Source of the DNA: Sphingomicrobium lutaoense
GTDB taxonomy: Bacteria; Pseudomonadota; Alphaproteobacteria; Sphingomonadales; Sphingomonadaceae
Length of the DNA: 64,000 nucleotides
NCBI RefSeq assembly: GCF_014195685.1
Contig: NZ_JACICF010000001.1
Coordinates: forward strand, 156,992-220,991
Direction: 5' to 3'
Part shown: piece by piece, positions 37,019 through 45,486 of the stretch
Layout: each line of letters opens with the position of its first letter
How positions within the stretch are numbered: the stretch's first letter is position 1
The notes under the pieces: generated by a model
The model's input: the letters and a program-made list of their open reading frames with translations, nothing else
Databases searched by the model: none
What the model was told of the DNA's origin: nothing
Position numbers and translations under genes: made by a program

Positions 37019-37546
37019 ATGAAGATCCTTAAAGTCGACAGCAGCGTGAATGGCGCGGACAGCGTCACGCGCAAGCTCACCCGCGATATCGTGGAAGAAA
37101 TCTCCGGCGGCGCCAGCGCCAACGTGACCACCCGCGACCTCGCGCAAAACCCGCTCCCCCACATCGAGGGTCGCCCCGAGATGAATGACGAGCTTTCCGA
37201 ATTTCTCGACCATGACGTGATCGTGATCGGTGCCCCGACATATAATTTCACCGTGCCGAGCCAGCTCAAGGCATGGTTCGACCGGCTGGCGCTCGCGGGC
37301 GTGACCTTTCGCTATGGCGAGAAAGGCCCGGAAGGGCTGGTCGGCGACAAGCGCGTGATCGTCGCGATCGCCTCGGGCGGTCATTACGAGGACGGCTCGG
37401 CGTTCGAACATAACAAGAGCTATGTGAAGGCCTTCTTCAACTTCCTCGGGATCGAGCCCGAATTCGTCGCGGCACGCGGCGTGGCGACCGATGGCGACGA
37501 TGCCATCGAGCGTGCTGAAGAGGAAATCGACCGCCTCGCGGCCTAG
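37019..37546 (+). CDS. azoR: FMN-dependent NADH-azoreductase / quinone reductase
   Basis: A 175-residue flavodoxin-fold protein. It starts MKILKVDSSVNGADSVTRKL (FMN phosphate site) and contains IGAPTYNFTVPSQLKAWFDRL and SGGHYEDGSAFEHNKSYV, the AzoR/AcpD signatures. It reduces azo compounds and quinones by two electrons using NADH. It is slightly shorter than the E. coli enzyme (about 200). The divergent HxlR gene and the repeats between them point to induction by quinones or electrophiles. Confidence 0.9.
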   Translation: MKILKVDSSVNGADSVTRKLTRDIVEEISGGASANVTTRDLAQNPLPHIEGRPEMNDELSEFLDHDVIVIGAPTYNFTVPSQLKAWFDRLALAGVTFRYGEKGPEGLVGDKRVIVAIASGGHYEDGSAFEHNKSYVKAFFNFLGIEPEFVAARGVATDGDDAIERAEEEIDRLAA

Positions 37547-37586
37547 CCAAGGGAAGGATCACGGCTCAGCCCGCGCGTGATGCAAA

Positions 37587-37614
37587 GACGGGAGGCGGCC
37601 AGGCGCCTCCCGTC
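37587..37614 (-). terminator. Terminator hairpin downstream of the bkd operon
   Basis: GACGGGAGGC (37587-37596) pairs perfectly with GCCTCCCGTC (37605-37614). On the minus strand it lies 15 bp after the bkdB stop and is followed by a short TTTG. It also lies in the convergent gap with azoR. Confidence 0.7.
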
Positions 37615-37629
37615 GAGAATCAATCAGGG

Positions 37630-38916
37630 TCAGGCCGAGAGCAGGCGGATCGGGTTCTCGATATAGCCCTTGAGCGCCTGGAGGAAGCTCGCGGCATCCC
37701 AGCCATCGACCACGCGGTGATCGCACGACAGGGACAGGTTCATCTTCTTGGCGGCGACCAGTTCGCCATCCTCGATGATCGGGATTTCCTGCATCTTGTT
37801 GACCGCGATGATCGCCACCTGCGGCGGCATGATCACCGGGGTCGACGTAATCCCGCCCATCGGTCCGAGACTCGACAAAGTGATGGTTGCGCCCTGCAAT
37901 TCGTCGCGCGCGATCTTGCCCGACCGCGCTTCCTCGGCAAGGCGACCGATGTCGCTCGCCAGCTGCCATACCGACTTGGCATGCGCATCCTTGATTACCG
38001 GCACCATCAGCCCGTTATCGGTCTGCGCGGCCATCCCCATGTGCAACTTGCCATGGCGGGTGATCTCGTTGGCTTCGTCGTCATAGGTGGCGTTGAGCAT
38101 CGGGAAATCGGGAAGCGTCTTGGCCATTGCCGCGATGAGGAACGGCAGCACGGTCAGCTTGGGACGATTGCCCCGGTCGCGGTTCATCATCGCCCGCGTT
38201 TCCTCGAGCGCGGTGACGTCGAAATCCTCGACCAAAGTGAAATGGGGCACGCGGCGCTTCGCCGCCTGCATATTCTCGGCGATCTTGCGGCGCAGGCCGA
38301 CGACCTTGACCTTCTCATCGGCGCGCGGCGCGCTGCCGCCATGGCTGACGCTGCCGCCATTGTAGAGAAGATAGGCGTCGAGATCCGCATGGCGCACCCG
38401 GTCCGATGTAGTTTTCACCTGCGAAAGGTCGATCCCCAGATCGCGCGCGCGGTTGCGCACCGTGGGCGAAGCCAGCACCTTGGTCGCAGGCTTGTGATCT
38501 TCGCCTTCGTCCTTGCTCTCGGCCTTGGCGACAGGAGCGTCCTCGTCCCGGTCGGTGACGGGCAGCGCCTTTTCCTGCTCGGGCGTGGGCTCTTCGGCGC
38601 CATCGCCCAGCGGCATTTCCTCTTCGCTTTCCTCGGCCGCGGCGGGGGCTTCGACTTCTTCCTCGGGCACATCGCCCTCGGTCTCGATCTCCACGAGCAC
38701 CGAGCCGATCGCGATCTGGTCACCCACTTCGCCCGCCAGCTTGACGACCTTGCCCGCGACCGGGCTTTCCATCTCGACCGTCGCCTTGTCGGTCATCATG
38801 TCGGCGAGATGCGCATCTTCCTCGATGATGTCGCCGACCTTGACGTGCCATTCGACAATTTCGGCCTCGGCGATGCCTTCGCCAATGTCGGGGAGTTTGA
38901 AATTGTAGATCGCCAT
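37630..38916 (-). CDS. bkdB: Branched-chain 2-oxo-acid dehydrogenase E2 (dihydrolipoamide acyltransferase)
   Basis: A 428-residue E2. The lipoyl domain carries the lipoylated Lys44 (MTDKATVEM). An acidic Ala/Glu-rich linker follows (about 85-140), then the E3/E1-binding domain (ASPTVRNRARDLGIDLSQV) and the catalytic domain with SLSCDHRVVDGWDAA holding the active His and Asp. It transfers the acyl group from E1 to CoA in the complex that degrades Val, Leu and Ile 2-oxo acids. Its start overlaps the E1beta stop by one base (TGATG). Confidence 0.93.
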   Translation of the reverse strand: MAIYNFKLPDIGEGIAEAEIVEWHVKVGDIIEEDAHLADMMTDKATVEMESPVAGKVVKLAGEVGDQIAIGSVLVEIETEGDVPEEEVEAPAAAEESEEEMPLGDGAEEPTPEQEKALPVTDRDEDAPVAKAESKDEGEDHKPATKVLASPTVRNRARDLGIDLSQVKTTSDRVRHADLDAYLLYNGGSVSHGGSAPRADEKVKVVGLRRKIAENMQAAKRRVPHFTLVEDFDVTALEETRAMMNRDRGNRPKLTVLPFLIAAMAKTLPDFPMLNATYDDEANEITRHGKLHMGMAAQTDNGLMVPVIKDAHAKSVWQLASDIGRLAEEARSGKIARDELQGATITLSSLGPMGGITSTPVIMPPQVAIIAVNKMQEIPIIEDGELVAAKKMNLSLSCDHRVVDGWDAASFLQALKGYIENPIRLLSA

Positions 38917-39929
38917 CAGTCAGCCATCACTTTCTTGAGTGCAGTTTTGATGCGGGCCGGGCCCGGGAAATAGGTCCATTCATAGCTGTGCGGGTAGGGG
39001 GTGTCCCAACCCGTCACACGCTCGACCGGCGCCTCGAGATGATAGAAGCAGCGCTCGGTCACCAGCGCCGACAGTTCGGCACCGAAGCCCGAGGTGCGCG
39101 GCGCTTCATGGACGATGAGGCAGCGGCCGGTCTTGCGCACCGATTTCTCGATCGTCTCGATGTCGAGCGGCACGAGCGTGCGAAGGTCGATGATCTCGGC
39201 GTCGACATCGGCCTCTTCCATCGCGGCGCGGGCGACATGGACCATCGTGCCATAGGCCAGCACGGTGAGCGCTTCGCCTTCGCGCACCACGTTCGCCTTC
39301 CCGATCGGCACGGTGTAATGGCCCTCGGGCACTTCGGCTTCGGCACGCTTGGACCAGGGCACGACCGGCTGGTCATGATGCCCGCTGAAGGGGCCGTTGT
39401 AGATGCGCTTGGGCTCGAAGAAGAGCACGGGATCCGGGTCCTCGATCGCCGCGAGCAGCAGGCCCTTGGCGTCATAGGGGGTAGAGGGGATCACCGTCTT
39501 CAGGCCCGCGATATGGGTGAACAGGCTCTCGGGGCTCTGGCTATGGGTCTGGCCGCCATAGATGCCCCCGCCATAAGGCGAGCGGATCACCATCGGCATC
39601 GTCCATTCGCCCGCGGTGCGATAGCGCATCTTGGCGACTTCGGAGACGATCTGGTCGTAACCCGGATAGATATAGTCGGCGAACTGGATTTCGATCACGG
39701 GCTTGAGTCCATAGGCCGCCATCCCGACCGCGGTGGCGACAATGCCGTTCTCGCTGATCGGCGTATCGAAGGCGCGCTCCTTGCCGAATTCCTTCTGCAG
39801 CCCCTCGGTGACGCGGAAGACGCCGCCGAAATAACCCGCGTCCTCGCCGAAGACGACGATATCCTCATCGGCACGCATTGCGACCTTATGGGCATCGTTC
39901 AATGCCTGGATCATGTTCATGACGGCCAT
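38916..39929 (-). CDS. bkdA2: Branched-chain 2-oxo-acid dehydrogenase E1 beta subunit
   Basis: A 337-residue E1beta. It starts MAVMNMIQALNDAHKVAMRAD and has VFGEDAGYFGGVFRVTEGLQ, FDTPISENGIVATAVGMAAYG and MPMVIRSPYGGGIYGGQTHSQS, the transketolase-like pyrimidine-binding domain, then a C-terminal regulatory domain with LVVHEAP-like LIVHEAPRTSGFG. It pairs with E1alpha in the heterotetrameric decarboxylase. Overlaps of one base on both sides link E1alpha-E1beta-E2. Confidence 0.94.
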   Translation of the reverse strand: MAVMNMIQALNDAHKVAMRADEDIVVFGEDAGYFGGVFRVTEGLQKEFGKERAFDTPISENGIVATAVGMAAYGLKPVIEIQFADYIYPGYDQIVSEVAKMRYRTAGEWTMPMVIRSPYGGGIYGGQTHSQSPESLFTHIAGLKTVIPSTPYDAKGLLLAAIEDPDPVLFFEPKRIYNGPFSGHHDQPVVPWSKRAEAEVPEGHYTVPIGKANVVREGEALTVLAYGTMVHVARAAMEEADVDAEIIDLRTLVPLDIETIEKSVRKTGRCLIVHEAPRTSGFGAELSALVTERCFYHLEAPVERVTGWDTPYPHSYEWTYFPGPARIKTALKKVMAD

Positions 39930-41188
39930 TATTCGCCCTCCTTCAGCGCGGCATCGCGCTGCTCGGCGATGTGCCAGGGCATCTCGGCATAGACATCCTC
40001 GAACATGCTTTCCTTATTCTCGTCGCCCTGGTCGGACAGGACGCCGAGTTTCTCGGCTTCCTTCTGCGACTTGCGGACCTCGGCGGACAATTCCTCGTGA
40101 AGCGCGCTGTCGCGTTCCTCGTCCCATTCGCCAAGGCCGATCATGTGCGCCTTCAAACGCTCGATCGGATCGCCCAGCGGCCAGGCCTCGGATTCCTCCT
40201 TGGGGCGATAGCCGGTGGGATCGTCGGAGGTCGAATGGCCCTCGGCGCGGTAGGTGAAGAATTCGATCATGGTCGGGCCATTGTTCGACCGCGCCCGCTC
40301 GGACGCCCAGCGCACCGCGGCATAGACCGCCAGCGCATCGTTGCCGTCGACGCGAAGCCCCGCCATGCCATAGCCGATCGCGCGGCTGGCGAAGGTCGCC
40401 TGCTCGGCTCCGGCAATGCCCGAGAAGCTCGAGATCGCCCATTGGTTGTTGACGGTCGCGAGAATGACCGGCGCCTGATAGACCGAGGCGAAGGTCATCG
40501 CCGCGTGGAAATCGCCCTCGGCGGTGGCGCCATCGCCGATCCAGCCCATCGCGATACGGCTGTCGCCCTTGATCGCGCTCGCCATTGCCCAGCCCACGGC
40601 CTGCGGGAACTGGGTGCCGAGATTGCCGGAAATGGAGAAGAAGCCCTTTTCCTTGTCCGAATACATGATCGGCAACTGGCGACCCTTCATATGGTCGCCG
40701 CTGTTCGAATAGATCTGGCACATCATCTTCACCAGCGGATAGCCGCGCGCAACGAGCAGCCCTTGCTGGCGATAGGTGGGGAAATGGATGTCCTCGGCGT
40801 CCATCGCGGCGGCGGCGGCGGTGGCGATCGCTTCCTCGCCGGTGCACTTCATGTAGAAGCTCGTCTTGCCCTGCCGCTGGGCGCGATACATGCGGTCATC
40901 GAAGATCCGCACCGTCACCATGTCGCGATAGATCTTGCGCAACACTTCGGGGTCGAGCTTGGGGTCCCACGGTCCGACCGCCTTGTGATCATCGTCGAGA
41001 ACGCGGACGAGATGATTGACCAGCGGATGGGTCTCGCTGTCGTCGCAGGCCACGTCGGGACGCGGCGCGCTGCCCGCTTCGGGAATCTCGAGATTGGAAT
41101 AGTCCGGCGTATCGCCCGGCCGATAGGGCGGCTCGGGAACATGCAGGGCCAGCGCCGGCCGGTTGGGGCGCCTTTCGGATCGTGCCAT
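39929..41188 (-). CDS. bkdA1: Branched-chain 2-oxo-acid dehydrogenase E1 alpha subunit
   Basis: A 419-residue E1alpha with an N-terminal extension beginning ALALHVPEPPYRPGDTPDY, close to Pseudomonas BkdA1 (LRLHVPEP). FYMKCTGEEAIATAAA, HFPTYRQQGLLVARG and GRQLPIMYS follow. The ThDP motif is GDGATAEGDFHAA...NNQWAIS, and the phosphorylation-loop-like segment RAEGHSTSDDPTGYRP is conserved. These favour BCKDH over pyruvate dehydrogenase. First gene of the operon; no E3 (lpd) is encoded here, so a shared E3 from elsewhere is expected. Confidence 0.94.
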   Translation of the reverse strand: MARSERRPNRPALALHVPEPPYRPGDTPDYSNLEIPEAGSAPRPDVACDDSETHPLVNHLVRVLDDDHKAVGPWDPKLDPEVLRKIYRDMVTVRIFDDRMYRAQRQGKTSFYMKCTGEEAIATAAAAAMDAEDIHFPTYRQQGLLVARGYPLVKMMCQIYSNSGDHMKGRQLPIMYSDKEKGFFSISGNLGTQFPQAVGWAMASAIKGDSRIAMGWIGDGATAEGDFHAAMTFASVYQAPVILATVNNQWAISSFSGIAGAEQATFASRAIGYGMAGLRVDGNDALAVYAAVRWASERARSNNGPTMIEFFTYRAEGHSTSDDPTGYRPKEESEAWPLGDPIERLKAHMIGLGEWDEERDSALHEELSAEVRKSQKEAEKLGVLSDQGDENKESMFEDVYAEMPWHIAEQRDAALKEGE

Positions 41189-41272
41189 TCAAAACCTCTC
41201 TTGCAGCGCACGCGCATGCGCGTCGCTTTGTGTTGGCAGCCCCCTAATACGGAACGGGTCCGGCCTCAAGCT

Positions 41273-41304
41273 ATGCCCGGCGGGAAAGCCTTCGCGCCGG
41301 GCAT
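41273..41304 (-). terminator. Hairpin downstream of the amidohydrolase gene
   Basis: ATGCCCGGCG (41273-41282) pairs perfectly with CGCCGGGCAT (41295-41304), loop of 12. It lies 9 bp after the amidohydrolase stop on the minus strand and upstream of bkdA1. No T-run follows, so termination efficiency is uncertain. Confidence 0.5.
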
Positions 41305-41312
41305 GTCTGTTC

Positions 41313-44300
41313 CTAGTGGCCGTGGTTCCCGGTCTCGGCTTCGGTTCCGATGGTGTAGGAGGAACCCGCGCCCGCATGGAACCAGAAGGGCTCGATCCCG
41401 CCTTCGCCGCCCGCGACGACCCGGAGGTCGCCATCGTACAGCGTGCCGCCGATCATGACCTGCGCCACGCTCGTCGAGTTGCGGATATTCTCGAGCGGAT
41501 TGGCATCGAGAATGACAAGATCGGCAAGCTTGCCCGCTTCGATCGATCCCAGTTCATTGTCGAGCCCCAGTGCCAACGCCGAATTGATCGTTCCGGTCTT
41601 CAAGGCATCATGATTGCTCATCCCGCCGAGAGTGTAGCTCCACATGTCCCAATGCGCGCCGAGGCCTTCGCGCTGGCCATGCGCGCCGATCGTCACCGGA
41701 ACGCCGGTTTCGTAGATCTGCTTGGCGGTTGCCGCGACCTGCGCGAGATTATTCTCCTCGTCGGGGAATTTGACCGGACGGCGGCTGGCGGCATCGAGAA
41801 GCGGCTGCGGCACCCATTTCGAAAGGATGGGTTCCTCCCAGACATTGGTTTCCTTGTACCAGTACATCTCGCCGAACGGCCCGCCATAGGCGACCACCAG
41901 CGTCGGGACATAAGCGGTGCCGATCCCGTTCTGGCCGCCCCACATCTGCAGCACATCGTCATAGACCTTCGCCACGGGAAGCGAATGTTCGATGGTCGTG
42001 TGCCCGTCGGCGATCATCGTCATATTATGCTGGAAAAGGCTCCCGCCCTCGGGGACCACTTCCATCTCCAGTTCGCGCGCGGCCTGGATCACCATCTGGC
42101 GCTGGTCGCGGCGGGGTTGGTTATAGCTTTTCACCGACCAGGCCCCGACGGCTTTCAGGCGCCGCAGGTGCGAACGGGCATCGTCGAGATTGTCGATGAT
42201 CGCGGTGAAGGGCGTGGTCGCGCCGTAAAGGATCGTGCCGGTCGAGAAGATGCGCGGCCCGATGAGCTTGCCCGCTTTCTGCATCTCGCTCGCGGCAAAG
42301 ATCTGGTGGGTATTGTTCGACGGGTCATGAACCGTGGTCACGCCATAGCCGATCCCCGCCGCGAGCATCCAATTCTGCTGCGGGACGATCTGGTTGACCC
42401 CCATGCCGCCATGCCAATGCGCATCGATGAGACCCGGAATGACCGTCTTGCCCGAAAGGTCAATGGTCGGGGTTCCCGCGGGATAGGTCATCGCGGCGGT
42501 CGGTCCCACCGCCCCGATCCGGTCGCCATCGATGAGGATGGTGCCATTCTCGATGACTTCATCGCCATTCATCGTCACGATCCGCGCACCGACCAGCGCA
42601 AGGTTGCCCGAAGGCTTCTTGAAGGTCGACACGATACCGAGATTGGCAAGCGTCACCGTCTCGCTGTCCTTCAGCCGGTCGAAATCGCTGACATCGCGCA
42701 TCTGGAGGTCGGGGCCATAGGTCCAGTAGAGGCGGCGGCTGTCAGCCGACCAATGCACGAAATCCCCGACATCCTTGGTCACCTTCGTCAGCGGGAGCGC
42801 CTTCGACTTGGGATCGATCTCGAGCGTCCGGCCGAAGCGCGCGAAGGGAATGACATAGGTCTGGAAACGCTCGGTCCAGGCAAGCCAGCGCTCGTCGGGG
42901 GAAATCGCGAAATCGCCCGCGAATTCGGAACGCAGATGCGTGTGCATATCGCTGCCATCGAGATCGATCGAACGCAGCTCGGCCTTATTCTCGGCGCCCG
43001 CGGCGGTGAAGAAGAGGCGGCGGCCATCGCTGCCGAACTGCGGATTGTTGCCGCCTTCGACGACCAGCACCGGCTCGCCTCCGCCCAGTGACTGGACATA
43101 GATGCCCTGGTCGCGGCTGTAGAGCGGGCTGGTCAGATAGCCGCCGCCGGCCTTGCGATAGGCGATCCGGCTGCCGTCGGGCGAAAAAGCCGGTTCGACA
43201 TAATGGCCGGGTTCCTTGGTGATCGCGCGGGCGCGGCTGCCATCGGGGCGACCGACCATGATGCGACCCAGCTCCCGGTCGTCCCATTCGACCCAGGCAA
43301 GCGTGCGTCCATCGCGCGACAAAGTGGGGAAGACCCGCCGCTTGCCATCGTCGGGGGTGATGGCGCGCGCGGCGCCTCCCGCCAACGGCTTGCTCCACAG
43401 GCGGCCGAGCGATTCATAGACGACCGAGCGTCCGTCGGGCGATACCTGGGCGAAGCGGATCATTTTGGTCGTGAAGCTGTCGGGCGCGAGGCTCTTCTGG
43501 TGGCGCACCGCATCGGCGACGAACCGCTCGCCCTTCACGCGGAAGGGGATGGGCGACACCGCGCCCGTCCTCGCATCGACACGGTGGATGCCGCCTTCGG
43601 CCCAGAAGACGATGGCGCTGCTGTCGGGCATCCATTCCATGTGCGGATAGACGCCATGCACCGCCCAGGTTTCCTGCATGTCGCGGTCGAGCCGGTCAGT
43701 CAGCGGCGTGATCCGCCCCGAGGCGATGTCCATGACCATCAGCACCGACTGACCGCGCACGCGCCGCACGAAGGCCAGGTTCTTGCCGTCGGGCGAAGGG
43801 GTCGGGCGGATCGCGCCGCCCGGGCCGTCAATGAAGGTCTCGATCTTGCCACTTTCGCGATCGAGCCGCTTGATGGTGTAGATCTGCGCGTTGACGTCCT
43901 TCGAATATTCGAAGGTCTCTCCCGGCGTCGAATCGTCCGAGAAATAGAGATAGCGCCCGTCGGGCGAGAAAGCGGGTTCGCCCGTGTCCTTCTGTTTCGT
44001 GCGCTTTTCGGTCATCTGCACGCCCGCGCCCTTGCCCGAGGCATGGTACATCCAGATTTCGCCGGCCCCCAGCGAGCGGGTCGAGGTGAAATGCTTGCGC
44101 CCCACGAGGAATTGGCCGTCGGGCGACCATTCGGGCTGGTTGAGCAGGCGGAATTCCTCGTCGGAGACCTGGCGCGGCTGGCTGCCGTCGCGCTTCATCA
44201 CCCACAGATTGTCACCGCCCGCCCGGTCGGAGGTGAAGGCGATTTCGGAACCGTCGGGGGAAAAGACCGGCTGCATGTCCCACTGGTGCCCGGTGGCGAT

Positions 44301-44600
44301 CGGCACGGCTTCGCCGCCCGCGATGTCGAGGAGATAGATGTCGCCAAGAAGGTCGAAGACGATCTCGCGTCCGTTGGGCGAAACGTCGAGGCTGATCCAG
44401 GTGCCCTTGTCGGTATCGATCGGCACCGATTTGCCGGGGCCGCGGTGCAGCGTGACATCCCAATCCTTGCCCAGCGGATCCTTCTTCTCGGCCTCGGCGG
44501 ATTTCGCTTCGCCTTCGGGGGCCGCCGGTTCCTGCGCCCATGCGGGCTGGATGGCCATGGTCGCGGCCGCAGCCAGCAAGGTGATTCGCGCAGTCTTCAT
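41313..44600 (-). CDS. Secreted beta-propeller (PD40/TolB-like) amidohydrolase fusion
   Basis: A 1,095-residue protein with a signal peptide (ending AIQPAWAQ near residue 23). Residues about 60-670 hold repeated PD40 blades with the SPDG motif (FSPDGSEIAFTSD, WSPDGQFL, FSPDGRYLYFSDD and others), forming a TolB/DPP-like beta-propeller. The C-terminal part is an amidohydrolase: GLIDAHWHGG with His728 and His730, further histidines in IEHSLP and IGAHGQREG, and LADLVILDANPLENI. It probably hydrolyses a peptide-like or cyclic amide in the periplasm; the substrate is unknown. It stands alone, followed by a hairpin. Confidence 0.87.
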   Translation of the reverse strand: MKTARITLLAAAATMAIQPAWAQEPAAPEGEAKSAEAEKKDPLGKDWDVTLHRGPGKSVPIDTDKGTWISLDVSPNGREIVFDLLGDIYLLDIAGGEAVPIATGHQWDMQPVFSPDGSEIAFTSDRAGGDNLWVMKRDGSQPRQVSDEEFRLLNQPEWSPDGQFLVGRKHFTSTRSLGAGEIWMYHASGKGAGVQMTEKRTKQKDTGEPAFSPDGRYLYFSDDSTPGETFEYSKDVNAQIYTIKRLDRESGKIETFIDGPGGAIRPTPSPDGKNLAFVRRVRGQSVLMVMDIASGRITPLTDRLDRDMQETWAVHGVYPHMEWMPDSSAIVFWAEGGIHRVDARTGAVSPIPFRVKGERFVADAVRHQKSLAPDSFTTKMIRFAQVSPDGRSVVYESLGRLWSKPLAGGAARAITPDDGKRRVFPTLSRDGRTLAWVEWDDRELGRIMVGRPDGSRARAITKEPGHYVEPAFSPDGSRIAYRKAGGGYLTSPLYSRDQGIYVQSLGGGEPVLVVEGGNNPQFGSDGRRLFFTAAGAENKAELRSIDLDGSDMHTHLRSEFAGDFAISPDERWLAWTERFQTYVIPFARFGRTLEIDPKSKALPLTKVTKDVGDFVHWSADSRRLYWTYGPDLQMRDVSDFDRLKDSETVTLANLGIVSTFKKPSGNLALVGARIVTMNGDEVIENGTILIDGDRIGAVGPTAAMTYPAGTPTIDLSGKTVIPGLIDAHWHGGMGVNQIVPQQNWMLAAGIGYGVTTVHDPSNNTHQIFAASEMQKAGKLIGPRIFSTGTILYGATTPFTAIIDNLDDARSHLRRLKAVGAWSVKSYNQPRRDQRQMVIQAARELEMEVVPEGGSLFQHNMTMIADGHTTIEHSLPVAKVYDDVLQMWGGQNGIGTAYVPTLVVAYGGPFGEMYWYKETNVWEEPILSKWVPQPLLDAASRRPVKFPDEENNLAQVAATAKQIYETGVPVTIGAHGQREGLGAHWDMWSYTLGGMSNHDALKTGTINSALALGLDNELGSIEAGKLADLVILDANPLENIRNSTSVAQVMIGGTLYDGDLRVVAGGEGGIEPFWFHAGAGSSYTIGTEAETGNHGH

Positions 44601-44719
44601 GATGGTCCCCTCGGTGTGATGTGCGGAGGGGCTTATGGGACGCCTCCTTGTCGCATTGCAATCGGAGCTTCGATGAACGGCGATTGACGAGCGCGCGAAA
44701 GGCCGCTTAACGGGCCGCC

Positions 44720-44980
44720 ATGACCGAGAAAAAGAATGCGCTTCCCGACCGCCTGTCGATGGACCCCCGCAGCGAATATTTCGATGCCGAGCTTCTCGAG
44801 CGCGGTGTCGGCATCCTGTTCAACGGGGTCGAGAAGGTGAATGTCGAGGAATATTGCATGTCCGAAGGCTGGATCCGCATCGCCGCCGGAAAGTCGCGCG
44901 ATCGCTACGGCAACCCGATGACGATCAAGCTCAAGGGCAAGGTCGAACCCTTCCTCGAAGAAGATCGCCCCGCCGAATAG
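44720..44980 (+). CDS. DUF3297 family small protein
   Basis: An 86-residue protein, DPRSEYFDAELLERGVGILFNGV-type start and VEEYCMSEGWIRIAAGKS and DRYGNPMTIKLKGKVEP in the body, matching DUF3297. It is soluble with no known activity. It is divergent from the amidohydrolase gene and converges with the small minus-strand gene at 45015. Confidence 0.85.
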   Translation: MTEKKNALPDRLSMDPRSEYFDAELLERGVGILFNGVEKVNVEEYCMSEGWIRIAAGKSRDRYGNPMTIKLKGKVEPFLEEDRPAE

Positions 44981-45014
44981 GGCAGGGCGATCGCTTGGGG
45001 TTGATTGACCGGCT

Positions 45015-45254
45015 TCAGGCCGCGGGCGGCGGCGTAGGCGTCGCCGAGGGCGGATAGGCCTGCATCTTCTTGCTGCGCCGGTAATCCATATATTTCTTGG
45101 CGGCCCATCCGGCGGTCAGAGCAACGCCGAGCGGGCCGAGGCCGCGCTTGGCGACGAAGGGCAGGGCCGTGGCAGCGGCGGTCCCGATGGCACCTCCACC
45201 GAGATTCTGGGCGACCTTGCGGCCCGCGACGGCGGTAATGAGGCTGCGTAGCAT
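45015..45254 (-). CDS. Small hydrophobic protein divergent from the psp-like operon
   Basis: A 79-residue protein: MLRSLITAVAGRKVAQNLGG, then a weakly hydrophobic, Ala/Gly-rich stretch (AIGTAAATALPFVAKRGLGP, LGVALTAGWAAKKYMDYRR) and a Pro-rich tail (SATPTPPPAA). One or two short membrane-inserting helices are likely. ATG at 45254 follows GGAGACAAGGA; the longer open frame upstream runs through the psp control region and is not credible. I do not recognise the family. Its divergent position suggests a role with the envelope-stress operon. Confidence 0.65.
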   Translation of the reverse strand: MLRSLITAVAGRKVAQNLGGGAIGTAAATALPFVAKRGLGPLGVALTAGWAAKKYMDYRRSKKMQAYPPSATPTPPPAA

Positions 45255-45344
45255 GTTCCTTGTCTCCTGAAATGCTTTCCTCATCAACGGGCGAAAGCGG
45301 TTTCTGGATCCATCGCCGATGGGTCGGGACACTTTCCCAACTGC

Positions 45345-45362
45345 TGGTGGGAATTTCCACCA
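45345..45362. promoter_or_regulatory. Near-perfect palindrome upstream of the sigma-54 promoter
   Basis: TGGTGG-GAATTT-CCACCA has 6 bp arms around an AATT core (one mismatch in 18 bp). It lies about 52 bp upstream of the -24 element, the region where a sigma-54 enhancer-binding activator such as PspF would bind. Identity of the binder is inferred. Confidence 0.45.
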
Positions 45363-45413
45363 ATCCCCTCGCTTTCCCGTGTCGGCTCCACGACATTTGG
45401 CGGAAAACCGCGA

Positions 45414-45431
45414 TTGGCACGCCCCATGCAA
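45414..45431 (+). promoter_or_regulatory. Sigma-54 (RpoN) promoter of the psp-like operon
   Basis: TTGGCACGCCCCATGCAA matches the -24/-12 consensus (TTGGCACG-N4-TTGCA) with one change. GG (45416-45417) and GC (45428-45429) are exactly 10 bp apart. The predicted start is near 45441, about 46 nt before the small ORF. PspA operons of enterobacteria are also sigma-54/PspF-controlled. No activator gene is present in the window. Confidence 0.8.
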
Positions 45432-45486
45432 GGTGTAGGGCGACCGCCAAAACCCAAGGTTCCGGCGGCCAAAAGGGAGATAGAAA

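Noticed and set aside
41163-43091. A 642-codon + strand open frame opposite the amidohydrolase
   Set aside because: The amidohydrolase on the minus strand has intact HxH and PD40 motifs; this frame is Arg/His-rich shadow sequence.
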